Notes: generated by a model from the sequence alone, not told the origin. A stretch of DNA of 64,000 bases from Paraburkholderia phenazinium (GCF_900141745.1 NZ_FSRM01000001.1:2976001-3040000), one strand, 5' to 3'. Positions 42,374-53,635 are shown, numbered from the stretch's first letter. Program-made: numbers and translations.

Positions 42374-42444
42374 GGCGAGCGCCCCTTTGCCGAGCCTCTA
42401 GCCGAGCGCCTCTTTGCCGAGCGCCTCTTTGCCGAGCGCCTCTA
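42374..42444. repeat. 15-bp tandem repeat across the LysR stop codon
   Basis: The unit gccgagcgcctcttt is repeated at 42401-42415 and 42416-42430, with a near copy at 42431-42444 and degenerate copies upstream to about 42374. On the minus strand it encodes the repeated pentapeptide EALGK at the C-terminus of the LysR protein and continues beyond its stop codon at 42398. Confidence 0.85.
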
Positions 42445-43291
42445 TCGTCACATCCAGCAGGGCTCGCAGGCGCGCCACCCGCCGCAAGTCACGATGGTAC
42501 CCGAGCCAGACGTCCCGGCCGGGCGGCGCTTCGCCCAGATCGATCCGGCGCAATCCAGGGGTCGTATCGCCCAGCGGGCACGGCAGCACGGCAAAACCGC
42601 CCCCTTCCGCACACATCCGCGCCTGCGCGCCCCGGTTGTTGCTGCCAAAGGCGATCCGCGCCTTCGGCAGCATGCGTCTGACCCACTCCACATCGGGCAG
42701 CGTGCCGAACGCGCTATCCATGCTGACGAGCGTGTGCCCTTCCCCGTCGCCGGCCCGCGGCGCGACAAGGTCGATGCGCCCATACAAGGCGTATTCCATA
42801 TGCATCAGCTTGCGCTGGATGACATCGGCCTCCTCGAACGGTGTGATGCGAAACGCCAGATCGGTCTCGCGGCGGGCCAGGTTGTAACGGCGCGAATCCG
42901 TCACCAGTTCGAGCGAGATGCCCCGGTGTTGGGCCAGAAACCGCGCAAACACGGGCGTCAGCACATGGACGCCAAACCAGTCCGATGACGATACGCGCAG
43001 CAGGCCGGTCAGATGCGCGTCCTTACCGGCCAGCGCTCGTGTGAAGCCAAGCGCCTCTTCTTCCATCCGCTCGGCATGGGCGAGAACCGCGGCGCCTTCG
43101 TCGGTCAGCACGAAACCGTCGCGGGTGCGCTGGAACAGCGCGTGCCCCACGGTCTCCTCCAACGCACGCAGACGCCGCCCCATGGTGGGCTGGGTCTGGC
43201 CCGTTTGTCTCGCCGCTGCGCCGAGCGTGCCGTTGCGGGCAATCGCCAGGAACACGCGGACGTCACTCCATTCCATCACCCGGTCAGTCAT
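42398..43291 (-). CDS. LysR-family transcriptional regulator
   Basis: The 297-residue protein has an N-terminal winged helix (EWSDVRVFLAIARNGTLGAAARQTGQTQPTMGRRLRALEETVG) and a LysR effector domain (LTGLLRVSSSDWFGVHVLTPVFARFLAQHRGISLELVTDSRRYNLARRETDLAFRI). The start may be M1 at 43291 or M6 at 43276. The C-terminus ends in EALGKEALGKEALG, encoded by a 15-bp tandem repeat and probably not part of the fold. It is divergent from the quinone oxidoreductase-like gene, which it probably regulates. Confidence 0.9.
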   Translation of the reverse strand: MTDRVMEWSDVRVFLAIARNGTLGAAARQTGQTQPTMGRRLRALEETVGHALFQRTRDGFVLTDEGAAVLAHAERMEEEALGFTRALAGKDAHLTGLLRVSSSDWFGVHVLTPVFARFLAQHRGISLELVTDSRRYNLARRETDLAFRITPFEEADVIQRKLMHMEYALYGRIDLVAPRAGDGEGHTLVSMDSAFGTLPDVEWVRRMLPKARIAFGSNNRGAQARMCAEGGGFAVLPCPLGDTTPGLRRIDLGEAPPGRDVWLGYHRDLRRVARLRALLDVTIEALGKEALGKEALG

Positions 43292-43294
43292 TTT

Positions 43295-43321
43295 TGTTTA
43301 TCCTTCGGTCAAAAATGTTTA
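43295..43321. promoter_or_regulatory. Direct repeat TGTTTA, 21 bases apart, in the LysR-oxidoreductase intergenic region
   Basis: TGTTTA occurs at 43295-43300 and 43316-43321, each preceded by a T- or A-run, in the 100-base gap between the divergent genes. The two-turn spacing suits a LysR tetramer binding region, but no T-N11-A palindrome is clear. Confidence 0.3.
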
Positions 43322-43391
43322 TTTACATACCATTTCGCATAACGGAGTATGGAGGTATCGAAGCGCTGACTCAACCGGAAAGGAAATCATC

Positions 43392-44378
43392 ATGTCGATG
43401 CACGCACTCGTTCTCAACCGCTATCACGGCCCCCTCGAACTCACCGAACTGGCACGGCCGAATCCGGCGCACGGTCAGGTGCTGGTGCGTATCGCAGCGA
43501 GCGGCCTGAATCCGCTCGATACAAAAATCCGCGCCGGCAGCGGCGAGCATGCAAAGCATCCATTGCCGCTGGTTCTGGGCATCGATATGGCAGGGGTAGT
43601 CGAAGCGGTCGGCCCCGGCGTCGACGCGTTCAAGGTGGGCGACGAGGTGTACGGCATGACCGGCGGCGTTGGCGGCATTCAGGGCTCGCTCGCCCAGTAC
43701 GCAGCCGTGGACGTCAACCTGCTCGCGCTCAAACCGGCGAATCTGTCGATGCGCGAAGCCGCCGCCCTGCCGCTCGCCTTCATCACGGCCTACGCGGGTA
43801 TCGTCGACCGGGCGCGGTTGCAGGCCGGCCAAACGGTACTGGTCCAGGGTGGCGCGGGCGGCGTCGGGCACGTCGCGGTTCAACTCGCAGTCGCGCTCGG
43901 CGCCCGGGTATTCGCCACGGCCAGCGCTCGCGATCACGACTTCGTCGCGAGTCTCGGGGCGACACCAATCGACCATCGCACGCAAAGCGTCGAGCAGTAT
44001 GTAGCAGCCTTAACCGAGGGACGCGGCTTCGACGTGGTGGTCGACACCGTAGGCGGCCCGACACTGGATGCCTCGTTCGCGGCCGTCAAACATTTCGGGC
44101 ACGTGGTGAGCGCCTTGGGCTGGGGAACGCATGCGCTCGCGCCGCTCTCGTTTCGCGAAGCCACCTACTCGGGCGTGTTCACCCTGTATCCGCTTCTGAG
44201 CGGCGAGCATCGCGCGCATCATGGCGCCATGCTTCGCGAAGCCACGCGTCTCACGGAAGCCGGCAAACTCCAGCCGAGACTCGATGCGCGCCGCTTCGAT
44301 CTGGCTTCAGCAGAACTGGCTTACGAAGCCATCACAAGCGGCACAGCGCGCGGAAAAATTGTGGTGGAGGTGGCATGA
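43392..44378 (+). CDS. Zinc-independent quinone oxidoreductase / MDR-family dehydrogenase
   Basis: The ATG at 43392 (site AAAGGAAA) gives 328 residues. It is a medium-chain dehydrogenase/reductase: substrate half with GLNPLDTKIRAGSGEH and GIDMAGVVEAVGPGVDAFKVGDEVYG, then the Rossmann site LVQGGAGGVGHVAVQLA. The zinc ligands of alcohol dehydrogenases are absent, as in QOR/zeta-crystallin. It reduces quinones, enals or similar using NADPH. It is divergent from a LysR regulator, which fits an electrophile-induced defence gene. Confidence 0.88.
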   Translation: MSMHALVLNRYHGPLELTELARPNPAHGQVLVRIAASGLNPLDTKIRAGSGEHAKHPLPLVLGIDMAGVVEAVGPGVDAFKVGDEVYGMTGGVGGIQGSLAQYAAVDVNLLALKPANLSMREAAALPLAFITAYAGIVDRARLQAGQTVLVQGGAGGVGHVAVQLAVALGARVFATASARDHDFVASLGATPIDHRTQSVEQYVAALTEGRGFDVVVDTVGGPTLDASFAAVKHFGHVVSALGWGTHALAPLSFREATYSGVFTLYPLLSGEHRAHHGAMLREATRLTEAGKLQPRLDARRFDLASAELAYEAITSGTARGKIVVEVA

Positions 44379-44435
44379 GCGAGCGGCGCCCAGCCTGCTT
44401 CCATGAAGCAGGAAAATGCCCGGCGGCTCACGAAC

Positions 44436-45026
44436 CTAGATAACCAGCCGCGAAACCTTGGTCCCTTCCAGCGAAATGCCGGCCATCAACCCTGCGTTGG
44501 TCAGCACGAAGGCCACCACCGGGCTCATCGCCGTCGACGTATCCAGATTGCCGTTAGCCCCGATCTTCGCCAGCGCGACGGTTGCATCGGCACCAGCTGC
44601 CCAGCCCTGGCTTTGCGTGAAACGGTCGAGCGCTTCCTGGGTCAGGAAGGCGAAGATGATCGCCTTGGATTGCGCGCCAATCTGCAACCCAAACGAACCG
44701 GCGACGGTGCTGTAGTAGCCGGTGGTCTGGCCATCGACGCGCAAGCCGCCCTGCCCGTACTGCCCACCGAACCAGAAGCCCGCCGCAAACACAGACGGAA
44801 ACACCAGCACCCCACGCGCTTTGCCGATGATCTCCTGCGAACCATTCACGGTGCTCTGCAAGCGCGCGAGTGTCGAATCAATACCGGCGTTGATAGTGTT
44901 GCGCTTTTGCGTGTAGTCCTCGGCGGTCTCACCCGAGCCGAGCGGTGTGGTGGTGCAACCTGCCAGTGTCAGGCCGCTCGACGCGAGGAGCACACCGGTG
45001 CCGGTAATGAATTGACGTCTGTGCAT
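44436..45026 (-). CDS. SYLF/YSC84-domain lipoprotein
   Basis: The 196-residue protein begins MHRRQFITGTGVLLASSGLTLAGC: a twin-Arg-like start and a lipobox (LAGC, lipid-attachment Cys ~24). The body is the YSC84/SYLF lipid-binding domain (GSQEIIGKARGVLVFPSVFAAGFWFGGQYGQGGLRVDGQTTGYYSTVAGSFGLQIGAQSKAIIFAFLTQEALDRF). Bacterial members are anchored to the outer membrane and are sometimes called BPSL1445-type. Function unclear; possibly phospholipid binding. Confidence 0.85.
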   Translation of the reverse strand: MHRRQFITGTGVLLASSGLTLAGCTTTPLGSGETAEDYTQKRNTINAGIDSTLARLQSTVNGSQEIIGKARGVLVFPSVFAAGFWFGGQYGQGGLRVDGQTTGYYSTVAGSFGLQIGAQSKAIIFAFLTQEALDRFTQSQGWAAGADATVALAKIGANGNLDTSTAMSPVVAFVLTNAGLMAGISLEGTKVSRLVI

Positions 45027-45287
45027 CGTGGCTTTCCTATGAAGAGAGAGTTGATCGACCGCCAGCGCAAACCACGTTAGTACGGCATTGAAGTCGCTTT
45101 TGCGTCCCTCTGCAAGCGTTTCATTGGAATGACATACGGGTGTGCCCGATGACGAATGTCGGGAGCGAAGTCACGCGGTTGGAGATGGGACCGTTGTCGA
45201 TGCGCCAAGTTCGAATCCACAGTGCGATACGCACTACGTTTGCCCGCTACAATAGCGCCCAATCCAGTTCGACTCGAGGTTCCGGCT

Positions 45288-45806
45288 ATGCGCTTTCTTC
45301 GTTTGCTGTTGTCTGGCCGCTCTGCCCGTCTGCTGACGGCGGGGCTGTTTGCAGCGTTCGCACTCGGCGGCTGCGCCGGGTGGTTTGGCAACAACGATCC
45401 GCTGCACGTCAGTATCGCCGGGCTCGAGCCGATCGCCAGCCAGGGGGCCGAGATGCGCTACAACGTAAAGCTGCGTATCCAGAACCCAAACAGCGGCTCG
45501 CTTAGCTTCAGCGGCGTCTCCATCGATCTGCAGCTGAACGGTGCCGACTTTGCCAGCGGCGTCAGCAATCAGCCCGGCGAGGCGCCGGGCTATGGCGAGA
45601 CGGTTGTCAACGTGCCGGTGACCGCGCCGGCCTTTGCGGTGGTGAACAAGGCCTATTCGGTCGCGGGCAGCGATACGCCGCCCGGCGAGTACCCATACAT
45701 CTTGCACGGCAGGCTCGCAGGCGGCCTGACGGGCGGTGGGACGCGCTTTCTCGATCAGGGCGTGCTGTCGCTGCCAAGATCCGGGCCGGGCCTGGCCGGC
45801 CAGTGA
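45288..45806 (+). CDS. LEA14/WHy-domain lipoprotein
   Basis: The ATG at 45288 gives 172 residues with a lipoprotein signal (LLTAGLFAAFALGGC, Cys ~29) and a WHy (water stress and hypersensitive response) domain of the LEA14 type (LHVSIAGLEPIASQGAEMRYNVKLRIQNPNSGSLSFSGVSIDLQLNGADFASGVSNQ). These periplasmic beta-sandwich proteins are linked to desiccation and stress but have no proven activity. A possible -10 TACAAT lies at 45249-45254. Confidence 0.85.
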   Translation: MRFLRLLLSGRSARLLTAGLFAAFALGGCAGWFGNNDPLHVSIAGLEPIASQGAEMRYNVKLRIQNPNSGSLSFSGVSIDLQLNGADFASGVSNQPGEAPGYGETVVNVPVTAPAFAVVNKAYSVAGSDTPPGEYPYILHGRLAGGLTGGGTRFLDQGVLSLPRSGPGLAGQ

Positions 45807-45901
45807 AACAGAGTCAGGCGAGTGAGGGGCATCGCCTGACCGTGCAGCGCATCTAAACGGCTCCTCCTCTTCCAGCCTCAGCGGCTAACCTGAGGCGCCG
45901 C

Positions 45902-47080
45902 TTACACCACTTCGAACAGACCCGCTGCGCCCTGCCCGCCGCCGATACACATCGTCACGACCACCAGTTTCGCGCCGCGCCGCTTGCCTTCGATCAGCGC
46001 GTGTCCGGTCAGACGCGCGCCCGATACGCCGTACGGATGGCCAACGGCAATCGCACCACCGTTCACGTTGAGCCTGTCCTGCGGGATGCCGAGCTTGTCG
46101 GCGCAATACAGCACCTGCACGGCGAACGCTTCGTTCAATTCCCACAGGTCGATATCCTCGACCTTCAGCCCAGCCTGCTTGAGCAGCTTCGGCACGGCGA
46201 ACACCGGACCAATGCCCATCTCGTCCGGCTCGCAGCCGGCCACCGCAAAGCCGCGGAAAATGCCTAGCGGCTGCAGCCCTTCGCGCTCGGCGACCTTCGC
46301 GTTCATCACCACAGCGGCCGACGCACCGTCGGAAAACTGGCTTGCATTGCCGGCCGTGATCACGCCGCCCGGTATCGCCGTACGAATCTTCGACACGCCC
46401 TCGAGCGTGGTATCTGCGCGGATGCCTTCGTCGGCCGCGATCGTCACTTCCCTGGTGAACAGACGCCCGCTCGCCTTGTCGGCGACGCCTGCCAGCACTG
46501 TTAGCGGCACGATCTCGTCGTTGAACTTGCCGGCCTCCTGAGCGGCCGCCGCGCGCTGCTGCGAACGCACGCCGTATTCGTCCTGGCGCTCTTTCGAAAT
46601 CGAATAGCGCTTGGCGACGTTTTCGGCGGTCTGCAACATCGACCAATAGATCTCAGGCTTGTTCTGGTTCAGCCAGCCCTCGAACATCATGTGGCGGTTC
46701 ATCTCGTTCTGCACGCACGAGATCGACTCGACCCCGCCCGCCACGAACACGTCGCCTTCGCCGGCGATCACGCGCTGTGCGGCGAGCGCAATCGTCTGCA
46801 GGCCCGACGAGCAGAAACGGTTGACCGTCATCCCCGGCACGCTGACCGGCAGACCGGCGCGCAAGGCAATCTGCCGCGCGATATTGCCGCCCGTTGCGCC
46901 TTCCGGATTCGCGCAGCCCATGATCACGTCTTCGACGCGGGCCGGGTCGAGTTTGGCGCGTTCGACCGCGGCTTGCGTCACATGGCCGCCCAGCGTCGCG
47001 CCGTGCGTCATGTTGAAAGCGCCGCGCCACGATTTGGCAAGACCCGTGCGGGCGGTCGATACGATTACGGCGTCAGTCAT
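45902..47080 (-). CDS. Acetyl-CoA acyltransferase (thiolase)
   Basis: The ATG at 47080 has AGGAG 8 bases before it and gives 392 residues. Thiolase catalytic residues: nucleophile C90 in [16 protein letters not shown], His in [17 protein letters not shown], and Cys in [18 protein letters not shown] at the C-terminus. It cleaves 3-ketoacyl-CoA in the last step of beta-oxidation. Upstream on the same strand lie pncA, a FadB-like protein and an acyl-CoA ligase, so this is a fatty-acid degradation set interrupted by pncA. Confidence 0.93.
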   Translation of the reverse strand: MTDAVIVSTARTGLAKSWRGAFNMTHGATLGGHVTQAAVERAKLDPARVEDVIMGCANPEGATGGNIARQIALRAGLPVSVPGMTVNRFCSSGLQTIALAAQRVIAGEGDVFVAGGVESISCVQNEMNRHMMFEGWLNQNKPEIYWSMLQTAENVAKRYSISKERQDEYGVRSQQRAAAAQEAGKFNDEIVPLTVLAGVADKASGRLFTREVTIAADEGIRADTTLEGVSKIRTAIPGGVITAGNASQFSDGASAAVVMNAKVAEREGLQPLGIFRGFAVAGCEPDEMGIGPVFAVPKLLKQAGLKVEDIDLWELNEAFAVQVLYCADKLGIPQDRLNVNGGAIAVGHPYGVSGARLTGHALIEGKRRGAKLVVVTMCIGGGQGAAGLFEVV

Positions 47081-47187
47081 GCAAGTCTCCTGCTTCAAAT
47101 GTTGAGTGTGGTTCGCTCGCAGCGGTGAACCGCTGAACCGGCTGACCGCGCTTTACCTTGTGTTTCAGCCTGCCAACCCGCGGGCCT

Positions 47188-47817
47188 TCATTGACCCAGC
47201 AGCTCCGCGGACTGCACGCGCCTGACACCTGCGGCATGCAGATCGCGCCAGGCGGCGTCGAGCGAACCGTTGAGATCGATGGCGCGCGAAGCGTCCTCGA
47301 TCAGCGCAACTTCAAATCCTGCTGTCCGGGCATCGAGCGCGGACCAGCCGACGCAGTAATCCGTCGCAAGGCCGCAGCACCAGACGCGCTTCACGCCCAC
47401 TTCACGCAGATAGCCGGCGAGGCCGGTGGGCGTCGCGCGGTCGGCCTCGAGAAAGGCCGAGTAACTATCGACGCTGGCATGGTGCCCCTTGCGGATCACC
47501 GCGCGTGCATGGGCAATGTCGAGGTCGCGATGCAAAGCGGCCCCGGGCGTGTCCTGCACGCAGTGGACTGGCCAAAGCACCTGCTCGCCATACGGCAGCG
47601 CGAGCATCTCGAACGGCGAGCGGCCCGCGTGGTTAGCGGCAAACGAGACGTGCGAAGCCGGGTGCCAGTCCTGCGTCAGCACCACGTGACTGAAGCCGCG
47701 CGCGAGCCGATTGATGACCGGCACGACTTCATCGCCATGCGCAACGGCTAACGCACCGCCCGGCATGAAATCGTTCTGCACGTCGATGACCAGCAGTACG
47801 TCCTCGGCATCTTTCAT
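47188..47817 (-). CDS. pncA: Nicotinamidase / isochorismatase-fold amidase
   Basis: From the ATG at 47817 the product has 209 residues (another ATG six codons upstream is possible). The catalytic triad D12 (LLVIDVQNDF), K110 (VIRKGHH) and C155 (GLATDYCV), and the metal site D50/H52 (TQDWHPASH), match PncA. It converts nicotinamide to nicotinate for NAD salvage. It sits between the FadB-like gene and the thiolase on the same strand, 92 and 107 bases away, a placement seen in other Burkholderiaceae as I recall, without clear functional linkage. Confidence 0.93.
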   Translation of the reverse strand: MKDAEDVLLVIDVQNDFMPGGALAVAHGDEVVPVINRLARGFSHVVLTQDWHPASHVSFAANHAGRSPFEMLALPYGEQVLWPVHCVQDTPGAALHRDLDIAHARAVIRKGHHASVDSYSAFLEADRATPTGLAGYLREVGVKRVWCCGLATDYCVGWSALDARTAGFEVALIEDASRAIDLNGSLDAAWRDLHAAGVRRVQSAELLGQ

Positions 47818-47909
47818 CGCGGCACCTCGCGCCATCTCGTTCACCTTGCTCACTTCACTCAGTCCGCTCACCGTTGGACAGCTGGGCAGCCTCTGCCGAA
47901 CAGATGCAT

Positions 47910-49994
47910 CTAGCCGTTGAACCCGCGCCCCTGCCCGGCGAGTTCCGCAATGCTCGGCGCCAGTTGCCACGCATCGCCGTTCGCACGCGCCGCATAACCG
48001 CGAATTGCCCGCTCGACGTTGTAGAGGCCCACGGTGTCCGCATACAGCATCGGGCCGCCGCGATAGAGCGGGAAACCGTAGCCGGTGAGGTACACCATGT
48101 CGATATCCGACGCCTTCGAGGCGATACCCTCTTCGAGAATCTTCGCGCCTTCGTTGGTCAACGCGAACACCAGACGTTCGACGATTTCCGCGTCGCTGAT
48201 CTTGCGGCGCTGCGCGCCCGTCTCCTGGGAGTACGACACAATCATCTCGTCGACCAGCTTCGACGGATACGCCGTGCGGTCGCCCGCCTTGTAGTCGTAC
48301 CAGCCGCTGCCGGTCTTCTGCCCGAAGCGGCCCGTCTCGCACAGACGGTCGGCGATCTTCGAGTAATGCATGTCCGGATGTTCCTGATAACGGCGCTTGC
48401 GGATCGCCCAGCCGATATCGTTGCCGGCGAGATCGCTCATGCGGAACGGGCCCATCGCAAAGCCAAACTTTTCGATGGCCTTGTCGACCTGCGCCGGCAG
48501 CGCGCCTTCTTCGAGCATGAAGAGGGCCTGGCGGATGTACTGCTCGATCATGCGGTTGCCGATGAAGCCGTCGCACACGCCCGACACTACTGCCGTCTTC
48601 CTGATCTTCTTGGCCAGTTGCATGACGGTGGCGAGTACGTCTTTCGCCGTTTCCTTGCCGCGCACGACTTCGAGCAGCTTCATCACGTTGGCCGGGCTGA
48701 AGAAGTGCATGCCGACCACGTCCTGCGGACGCTTCGTGAAAGCAGCGATCTTGTCGACATCGAGCGTGGAGGTGTTCGAGGCGAGGATCGCGCCGGGCTT
48801 CGCCACTTCATCGAGGCGCTTGAACACCTGTTCCTTGACGCCCAGTTCTTCGAAGACCGCTTCCACGATCAGGTCGGCGTGCTTGAGATCGTCGTAGGAG
48901 AGCGTGGGCGTGATCAGCCCCATGCGCTGTTCCACTGCCTCGGGCTTCAGCTTGCCCTTCTTGACGGTGGCTTCGTAGTTCTTGCGGATCGTCGCGAGGC
49001 CGCGGTCCAGTGCTTCCTGCTTCGTTTCGAGCAGCGTGACCGGCAGACCCGCGTTGATGAAGTTCATCGCGATGCCGCCACCCATCGTGCCGGCACCGAT
49101 CACAGCCACCTGTTTGATCTCGCGAACCGGCGTATCCGAAGGCACATCGGGAATCTTGCTGGCCGCACGCTCACCGAAGAACGCATGACGCAGCGCACGG
49201 CTTTCCGGCGTTTGCACCAACGCAACAAAGCACTCACGTTCGAACGCGAGGCCCTTGTCGAAGCCGTTCTTCACGCCCGCTTCGACTGCGTCGATACACT
49301 TGAGCGGCGCGGGAAAATTCTTCGCCATCGCGGCGACGGTGTTGCGCGTGAACTGAATGAAACCTTCCGCGTTGGCGTGCGCGATCTTGCGATCGCGCAC
49401 CTTCGGATGCGCTCCGGCCTGCGCACCGACCTTGCGTGCGAAAGCCAGCGCGGCTTCAGCCAGATTGCCTTCCACCACCTCGTCGAACAGTCCCGAGCCG
49501 GCGAGCTTCTCCGACATCACCGGCGCGCCCGAAACGATCATGTTGAGCGCGGCTTCCAGGCCGATTGCTCGCGGCAGACGCTGCGTGCCGCCAGCGCCCG
49601 GCAGGATGCCGAGTTTCACTTCCGGCAGCGCGATCTGCGCGCCATGCGCCGCGATCCGGTAATGCGCTCCAAGCGCGAGTTCCAGGCCACCGCCCATCGC
49701 GACGCTGTGAATCGCGGCGACCACCGGCTTCGTGCTGCCTTCGACGGCCTTGATGACCGTGTGCAGCGTCGGTTCCTGAGTCGCTTTGGGAGTATTGAAT
49801 TCGGTGATGTCGGCGCCGCCCGAAAAGGCCTTGCCGGCGCCCGTCAGCACGATGGCCTTGATGGCCGGATCGTTCTGCGCGCGCTCGAGCCCTTCGACGA
49901 TGCCGGCTCGCGTCGACAGACCGAGCCCATTGACCGGGGGATTGTTTAGCGTAATGACGGCAACGCCGTCATGAGTCGTATAGTCCACTGCCAT
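47910..49994 (-). CDS. Bifunctional enoyl-CoA hydratase / 3-hydroxyacyl-CoA dehydrogenase
   Basis: The 694-residue protein has an N-terminal crotonase domain ([33 protein letters not shown]) and a C-terminal hydroxyacyl-CoA dehydrogenase with Rossmann site [47 protein letters not shown] and GFIGNRM. A second 3HCDH_C repeat follows. The layout is of the FadB/FadJ or peroxisomal bifunctional enzyme type. It carries out the hydration and oxidation steps of beta-oxidation. Downstream genes pncA and thiolase share the strand. Confidence 0.95.
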   Translation of the reverse strand: MAVDYTTHDGVAVITLNNPPVNGLGLSTRAGIVEGLERAQNDPAIKAIVLTGAGKAFSGGADITEFNTPKATQEPTLHTVIKAVEGSTKPVVAAIHSVAMGGGLELALGAHYRIAAHGAQIALPEVKLGILPGAGGTQRLPRAIGLEAALNMIVSGAPVMSEKLAGSGLFDEVVEGNLAEAALAFARKVGAQAGAHPKVRDRKIAHANAEGFIQFTRNTVAAMAKNFPAPLKCIDAVEAGVKNGFDKGLAFERECFVALVQTPESRALRHAFFGERAASKIPDVPSDTPVREIKQVAVIGAGTMGGGIAMNFINAGLPVTLLETKQEALDRGLATIRKNYEATVKKGKLKPEAVEQRMGLITPTLSYDDLKHADLIVEAVFEELGVKEQVFKRLDEVAKPGAILASNTSTLDVDKIAAFTKRPQDVVGMHFFSPANVMKLLEVVRGKETAKDVLATVMQLAKKIRKTAVVSGVCDGFIGNRMIEQYIRQALFMLEEGALPAQVDKAIEKFGFAMGPFRMSDLAGNDIGWAIRKRRYQEHPDMHYSKIADRLCETGRFGQKTGSGWYDYKAGDRTAYPSKLVDEMIVSYSQETGAQRRKISDAEIVERLVFALTNEGAKILEEGIASKASDIDMVYLTGYGFPLYRGGPMLYADTVGLYNVERAIRGYAARANGDAWQLAPSIAELAGQGRGFNG

Positions 49995-50147
49995 CTGCCT
50001 GCCTCCATGCGGTAAGGCCGCGCATTACGCACTGCCTGTGCCGGTTCATTGTCCGACATTCCGGGTCAGCAAGCAGAATACACAAAAAAGCACGCTCGTT
50101 CAATTTATTGCGGAAAGGGTTTCCCCTAGGTCATTGACGGCAATGCG

Positions 50148-51794
50148 TCAGGTCGCACCTTCGAGCGCCGACGGCAGTACGTGATCGCGGAAGATCTCGC
50201 GCAACTTCAGCTTCTGCAACTTGCCGGTGGCCGTATGCGGCAACTCGTCGACGAACACCACGTCGTCGGGGATCCACCATTTCGCGACCTTACCCTGATA
50301 GAAAGCAATCAGCTCGTCGCGCGTCACCTCGACGCCCTTACGCTTGACCACCACCAGCAAAGGCCGCTCGGTCCACTTCGGATGCGCGCACGCGATGCAC
50401 GCGGCCTCCGCCACTGCGGGGTGAGCGATTGCGACGTTCTCAACGTCGATCGAGCTGATCCATTCGCCGCCCGACTTGATCACGTCCTTGCTGCGGTCGG
50501 TGATATGCAGAAAGCTGTCCGGATCGATGGTGGCGACATCGCCGGTCGGAAACCAGCCGTCGACGAGTGGCGAATCGTCATTGCGGAAATACCGGTCGAT
50601 CACCCAGTGTCCGCGCACATGCAGATTGCCGAACGCGACGCCGTCCCACGGCAACTCATTGCCGTCCGGGTCGACGATCTTCATATCGACGCCGTAGATC
50701 ACGTGGCCCTGCTTCTCGAGCAGTTCGCGCTGCTCGTCAGGCGAGCGCTGCGACTGTTCCCACGTGAGCTTCGCCAGGGTGCCGAGCGGCGACATCTCGG
50801 TCATGCCCCACGCGTGAATCACTTCGACGCCGTACTCGTCCTGGAAGGTGCGCAGCATCGCCGGCGGACAGGCCGAACCGCCGATCACCGTGCGGTTGAG
50901 CGACGAAAAACGCACGCCGGCCTGCTTCATATACGTCAGCAAGCCGAGCCAGACGGTCGGCACACCCGCGGAATACGTGACGCGTTCCGCTTCCATCAAT
51001 TCGTAGAGCGACTTGCCGTCGAGGTCCTTGCCGGGGAACACGAGTTTCGCGCCCGTCAGCGGCGCTGCGTGCGGAATGCCCCATGCGTTCACATGGAACA
51101 TCGGCACCACAGGCAGCACCGAGTCTCGCGCGGACAGGCTCATCGCATCCGGCAGCGAAGCACCGTACGCATGCAAGACCGTCGTGCGATGCGAGTACAG
51201 CGCACCCTTTGGATTGCCAGTCGTGCCCGAGGTGTAGCAAAGATACGAGGCCGCGCGCTCGTCGATCAGCGGCCATTCGTAGAGGCCATCCTGTGCGGCG
51301 AGCAGGGTCTCGTAGCTCAACACGGGCGTCTGCATATCGGGCAGGTGCGCCTCGTCCGTCAGCGCGATCCAGCCACGTACCTTGGGACACTGCGGCGCTA
51401 ACGTGTCGATCAGATCGGCGAAGCTGATATCGAACAGCACGTAGCTGTCGTCGGCATGATTGACGATGTAGGCGATCTGCTCGGGAAAGAGGCGCGGGTT
51501 GATCGTATGGCACACCGAGCCGAAGCCGGTCGTGCCGTAGTACGCCTCCAGATGCCGGTAGCCGCACCAGGCTAATGTGCCGATCCGCTCGCCCGGCTGC
51601 ACGCCGAGCGCGATCAGCGCCTGGGCCAGTTGTTTGGCGCGCTTTTCGCAGTCGCGGTAGGTGTAGCGATGCATATCGCCTTCGAGCCGCCGCGAGACGA
51701 TTTCCGTGTTGCCAAAATGCCGCGCGGCATGCGCCAGCAGCGACGACACGTTGAGCGGCGTGTCCATCATCTGGCCCAGCAACGGCGTCGTCAT
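50148..51794 (-). CDS. Medium/long-chain fatty acyl-CoA ligase (AlkK-like)
   Basis: The 548-residue ANL enzyme has all core motifs: [65 protein letters not shown] and [15 protein letters not shown] with the A10 lysine. It resembles AlkK-type acyl-CoA synthetases ([26 protein letters not shown]). It activates fatty acids as CoA thioesters for the beta-oxidation enzymes encoded downstream. The 153 bases to the FadB-like gene suggest separate promoters or a loose operon. Confidence 0.93.
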   Translation of the reverse strand: MTTPLLGQMMDTPLNVSSLLAHAARHFGNTEIVSRRLEGDMHRYTYRDCEKRAKQLAQALIALGVQPGERIGTLAWCGYRHLEAYYGTTGFGSVCHTINPRLFPEQIAYIVNHADDSYVLFDISFADLIDTLAPQCPKVRGWIALTDEAHLPDMQTPVLSYETLLAAQDGLYEWPLIDERAASYLCYTSGTTGNPKGALYSHRTTVLHAYGASLPDAMSLSARDSVLPVVPMFHVNAWGIPHAAPLTGAKLVFPGKDLDGKSLYELMEAERVTYSAGVPTVWLGLLTYMKQAGVRFSSLNRTVIGGSACPPAMLRTFQDEYGVEVIHAWGMTEMSPLGTLAKLTWEQSQRSPDEQRELLEKQGHVIYGVDMKIVDPDGNELPWDGVAFGNLHVRGHWVIDRYFRNDDSPLVDGWFPTGDVATIDPDSFLHITDRSKDVIKSGGEWISSIDVENVAIAHPAVAEAACIACAHPKWTERPLLVVVKRKGVEVTRDELIAFYQGKVAKWWIPDDVVFVDELPHTATGKLQKLKLREIFRDHVLPSALEGAT

Positions 51795-51949
51795 AAGCAG
51801 CGGTCTCCTCGCGGTATTTGTGTCATCTCTCTCAGGTCGGCTGGCTCGCGGCGACTGGCTGGTTCGACCATTGGCGGCGCGAACAACCGGCCGGCCAGCA
51901 GCGCCGCGGGCGCCGACTTACAATATCGGTTAATCCAGAGGCGCTCAAC

Positions 51950-53506
51950 ATGTCGTTTTCCCCAAGCATTGCCGGCCTGTCCGGGCCGATGGCGGCGTTC
52001 GCCGAGGCCCTCGGCACCTCGCGCGAAGGCGCATTTGCCCAACTCGGCGGCGTCTTTATGACCCGCTTGCCGGCTGCGCCGCTCAGCGCCCCCTATGTGG
52101 TCGGGTTTGCCGCCGATACGGCCGCGTTGCTCGGCCTCGACCCTGAAGCAGTGCGCGATCCCGCCTTCGCCGAGTTCTTCTCCGGCAACACCACCCGCGA
52201 CTGGCCCGCAGAGGCGATGCCCTATGCGTCGGTGTACTCGGGACACCAGTTTGGCGTGTGGGCCGGGCAACTCGGCGACGGCCGCGCACTTGGCCTTGGC
52301 GAAGTCGAGCACGACGGTGCCCGCTATGAGCTGCAACTCAAGGGCGCTGGACGCACGCCTTATTCGCGCATGGGCGACGGCCGCGCGGTGTTGCGCTCCT
52401 CGATCCGCGAGTATCTGTGCTCGGAAGCGATGCACCACCTTGGTATTCCGACCACGCGCGCGCTGTGTGTGATCGGCTCCGACCAGCCGGTGCGCCGCGA
52501 GGAAATGGAAACGGCCGCGGTCGTCACGCGGGTCGCGCCGAGCTTCGTGCGCTTTGGCCACTTCGAGCATTTCTATGCGAACGATCGGGTCGACGCCTTG
52601 CAGTCGCTCGCCGACCACGTCATCGAACGCTTTTATCCGCACTGCAAGGAAGCGGACGATCCGTATCTGGCGCTGCTGAACGAAGCTGTGTTGTCCACGG
52701 CTGATCTGCTCGCGCAATGGCAGGCAGTTGGCTTCTGTCACGGCGTGATGAACACGGACAACATGTCGATCCTCGGTCTCACGATCGACTACGGTCCGTT
52801 CGGCTTTCTGGATGGTTTCGATGCCGGCTATATCTGCAATCACTCCGATTCGCAAGGCCGTTACGCGTACCGGATGCAGCCGCAGATCGCCTACTGGAAT
52901 CTCTTCTGTCTGGCGCAAGGGCTGCTGCCGCTGCTGGGTCAGCAGCACGACGAAAGCGTGCGCAGCGAGGAAGCGGTCAAAGACGCGCAGCGGGTACTCG
53001 AAGGCTTCAAGGACCGTTTTGCGCCCGCATTGGAGCGCCGCATGCGCGCCAAACTCGGCCTGCAAACCGAACGTCCGGGCGATGACGCCCTGGCCAACCG
53101 CCTCTTTGAGGTCATGCAGGCGAACCGCGCGGACTTCACCCTCACGTTCCGCAATCTGGCCCGCGTTTCGAAGCACGACGCGAGCGGCGACGCGCCGGTT
53201 CGCGACCTGTTTCTCGACCGCCCGGCCTTCGATGTCTGGGTGAACGACTACCGCGCGCGGCTGTCCGAAGAAACACTCGACGATGCTGAGCGCGCCATTG
53301 CAATGAACCGCGTGAACCCCAAATTCATTCTCCGCAATCATCTGGCTGAAACGGCGATTCGCCGCGCGAGGGAGAAGGACTTTTCGGAAGTCGAGCGGCT
53401 GGCGCAAGTGCTGCGCCGTCCTTTCGACGACCAACCGGAACACGAAGCTTACGCCGCGCTGCCACCCGACTGGGCCAGTTCGCTGGAAGTCAGTTGCTCG
53501 TCGTAA
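51950..53506 (+). CDS. selO: SelO (YdiU) pseudokinase-fold protein adenylyltransferase
   Basis: The ATG at 51950 gives 518 residues, the family length. SelO hallmarks: [85 protein letters not shown] (the stretch reads [12 protein letters not shown]) and [12 protein letters not shown]. SelO transfers AMP to Ser/Thr/Tyr of target proteins and acts in oxidative stress. The C-terminus ends in EVSCSS; vertebrate homologues carry selenocysteine near this position. msrB lies 129 bases downstream, which fits a redox role. A possible -10 TACAAT is at 51919-51924. Confidence 0.96.
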   Translation: MSFSPSIAGLSGPMAAFAEALGTSREGAFAQLGGVFMTRLPAAPLSAPYVVGFAADTAALLGLDPEAVRDPAFAEFFSGNTTRDWPAEAMPYASVYSGHQFGVWAGQLGDGRALGLGEVEHDGARYELQLKGAGRTPYSRMGDGRAVLRSSIREYLCSEAMHHLGIPTTRALCVIGSDQPVRREEMETAAVVTRVAPSFVRFGHFEHFYANDRVDALQSLADHVIERFYPHCKEADDPYLALLNEAVLSTADLLAQWQAVGFCHGVMNTDNMSILGLTIDYGPFGFLDGFDAGYICNHSDSQGRYAYRMQPQIAYWNLFCLAQGLLPLLGQQHDESVRSEEAVKDAQRVLEGFKDRFAPALERRMRAKLGLQTERPGDDALANRLFEVMQANRADFTLTFRNLARVSKHDASGDAPVRDLFLDRPAFDVWVNDYRARLSEETLDDAERAIAMNRVNPKFILRNHLAETAIRRAREKDFSEVERLAQVLRRPFDDQPEHEAYAALPPDWASSLEVSCSS

Positions 53507-53635
53507 AGCTCGCGTTGGCATGCTGCTGCCTGGTACCGTTTCTTCGCAGCACGCGTAGCGTGGATGAGCCAGCTCCCTGGCAGATCCGATCCAGAATCAG
53601 ACCCAGATAGAGACAACCCGAGACAGGAACCGACC

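Noticed and set aside
47874..49949. 691-codon plus-strand open frame
   Set aside because: It is antisense to the FadB-like gene, rich in Arg/His, and has no domain; it is a codon-bias shadow of the real gene.
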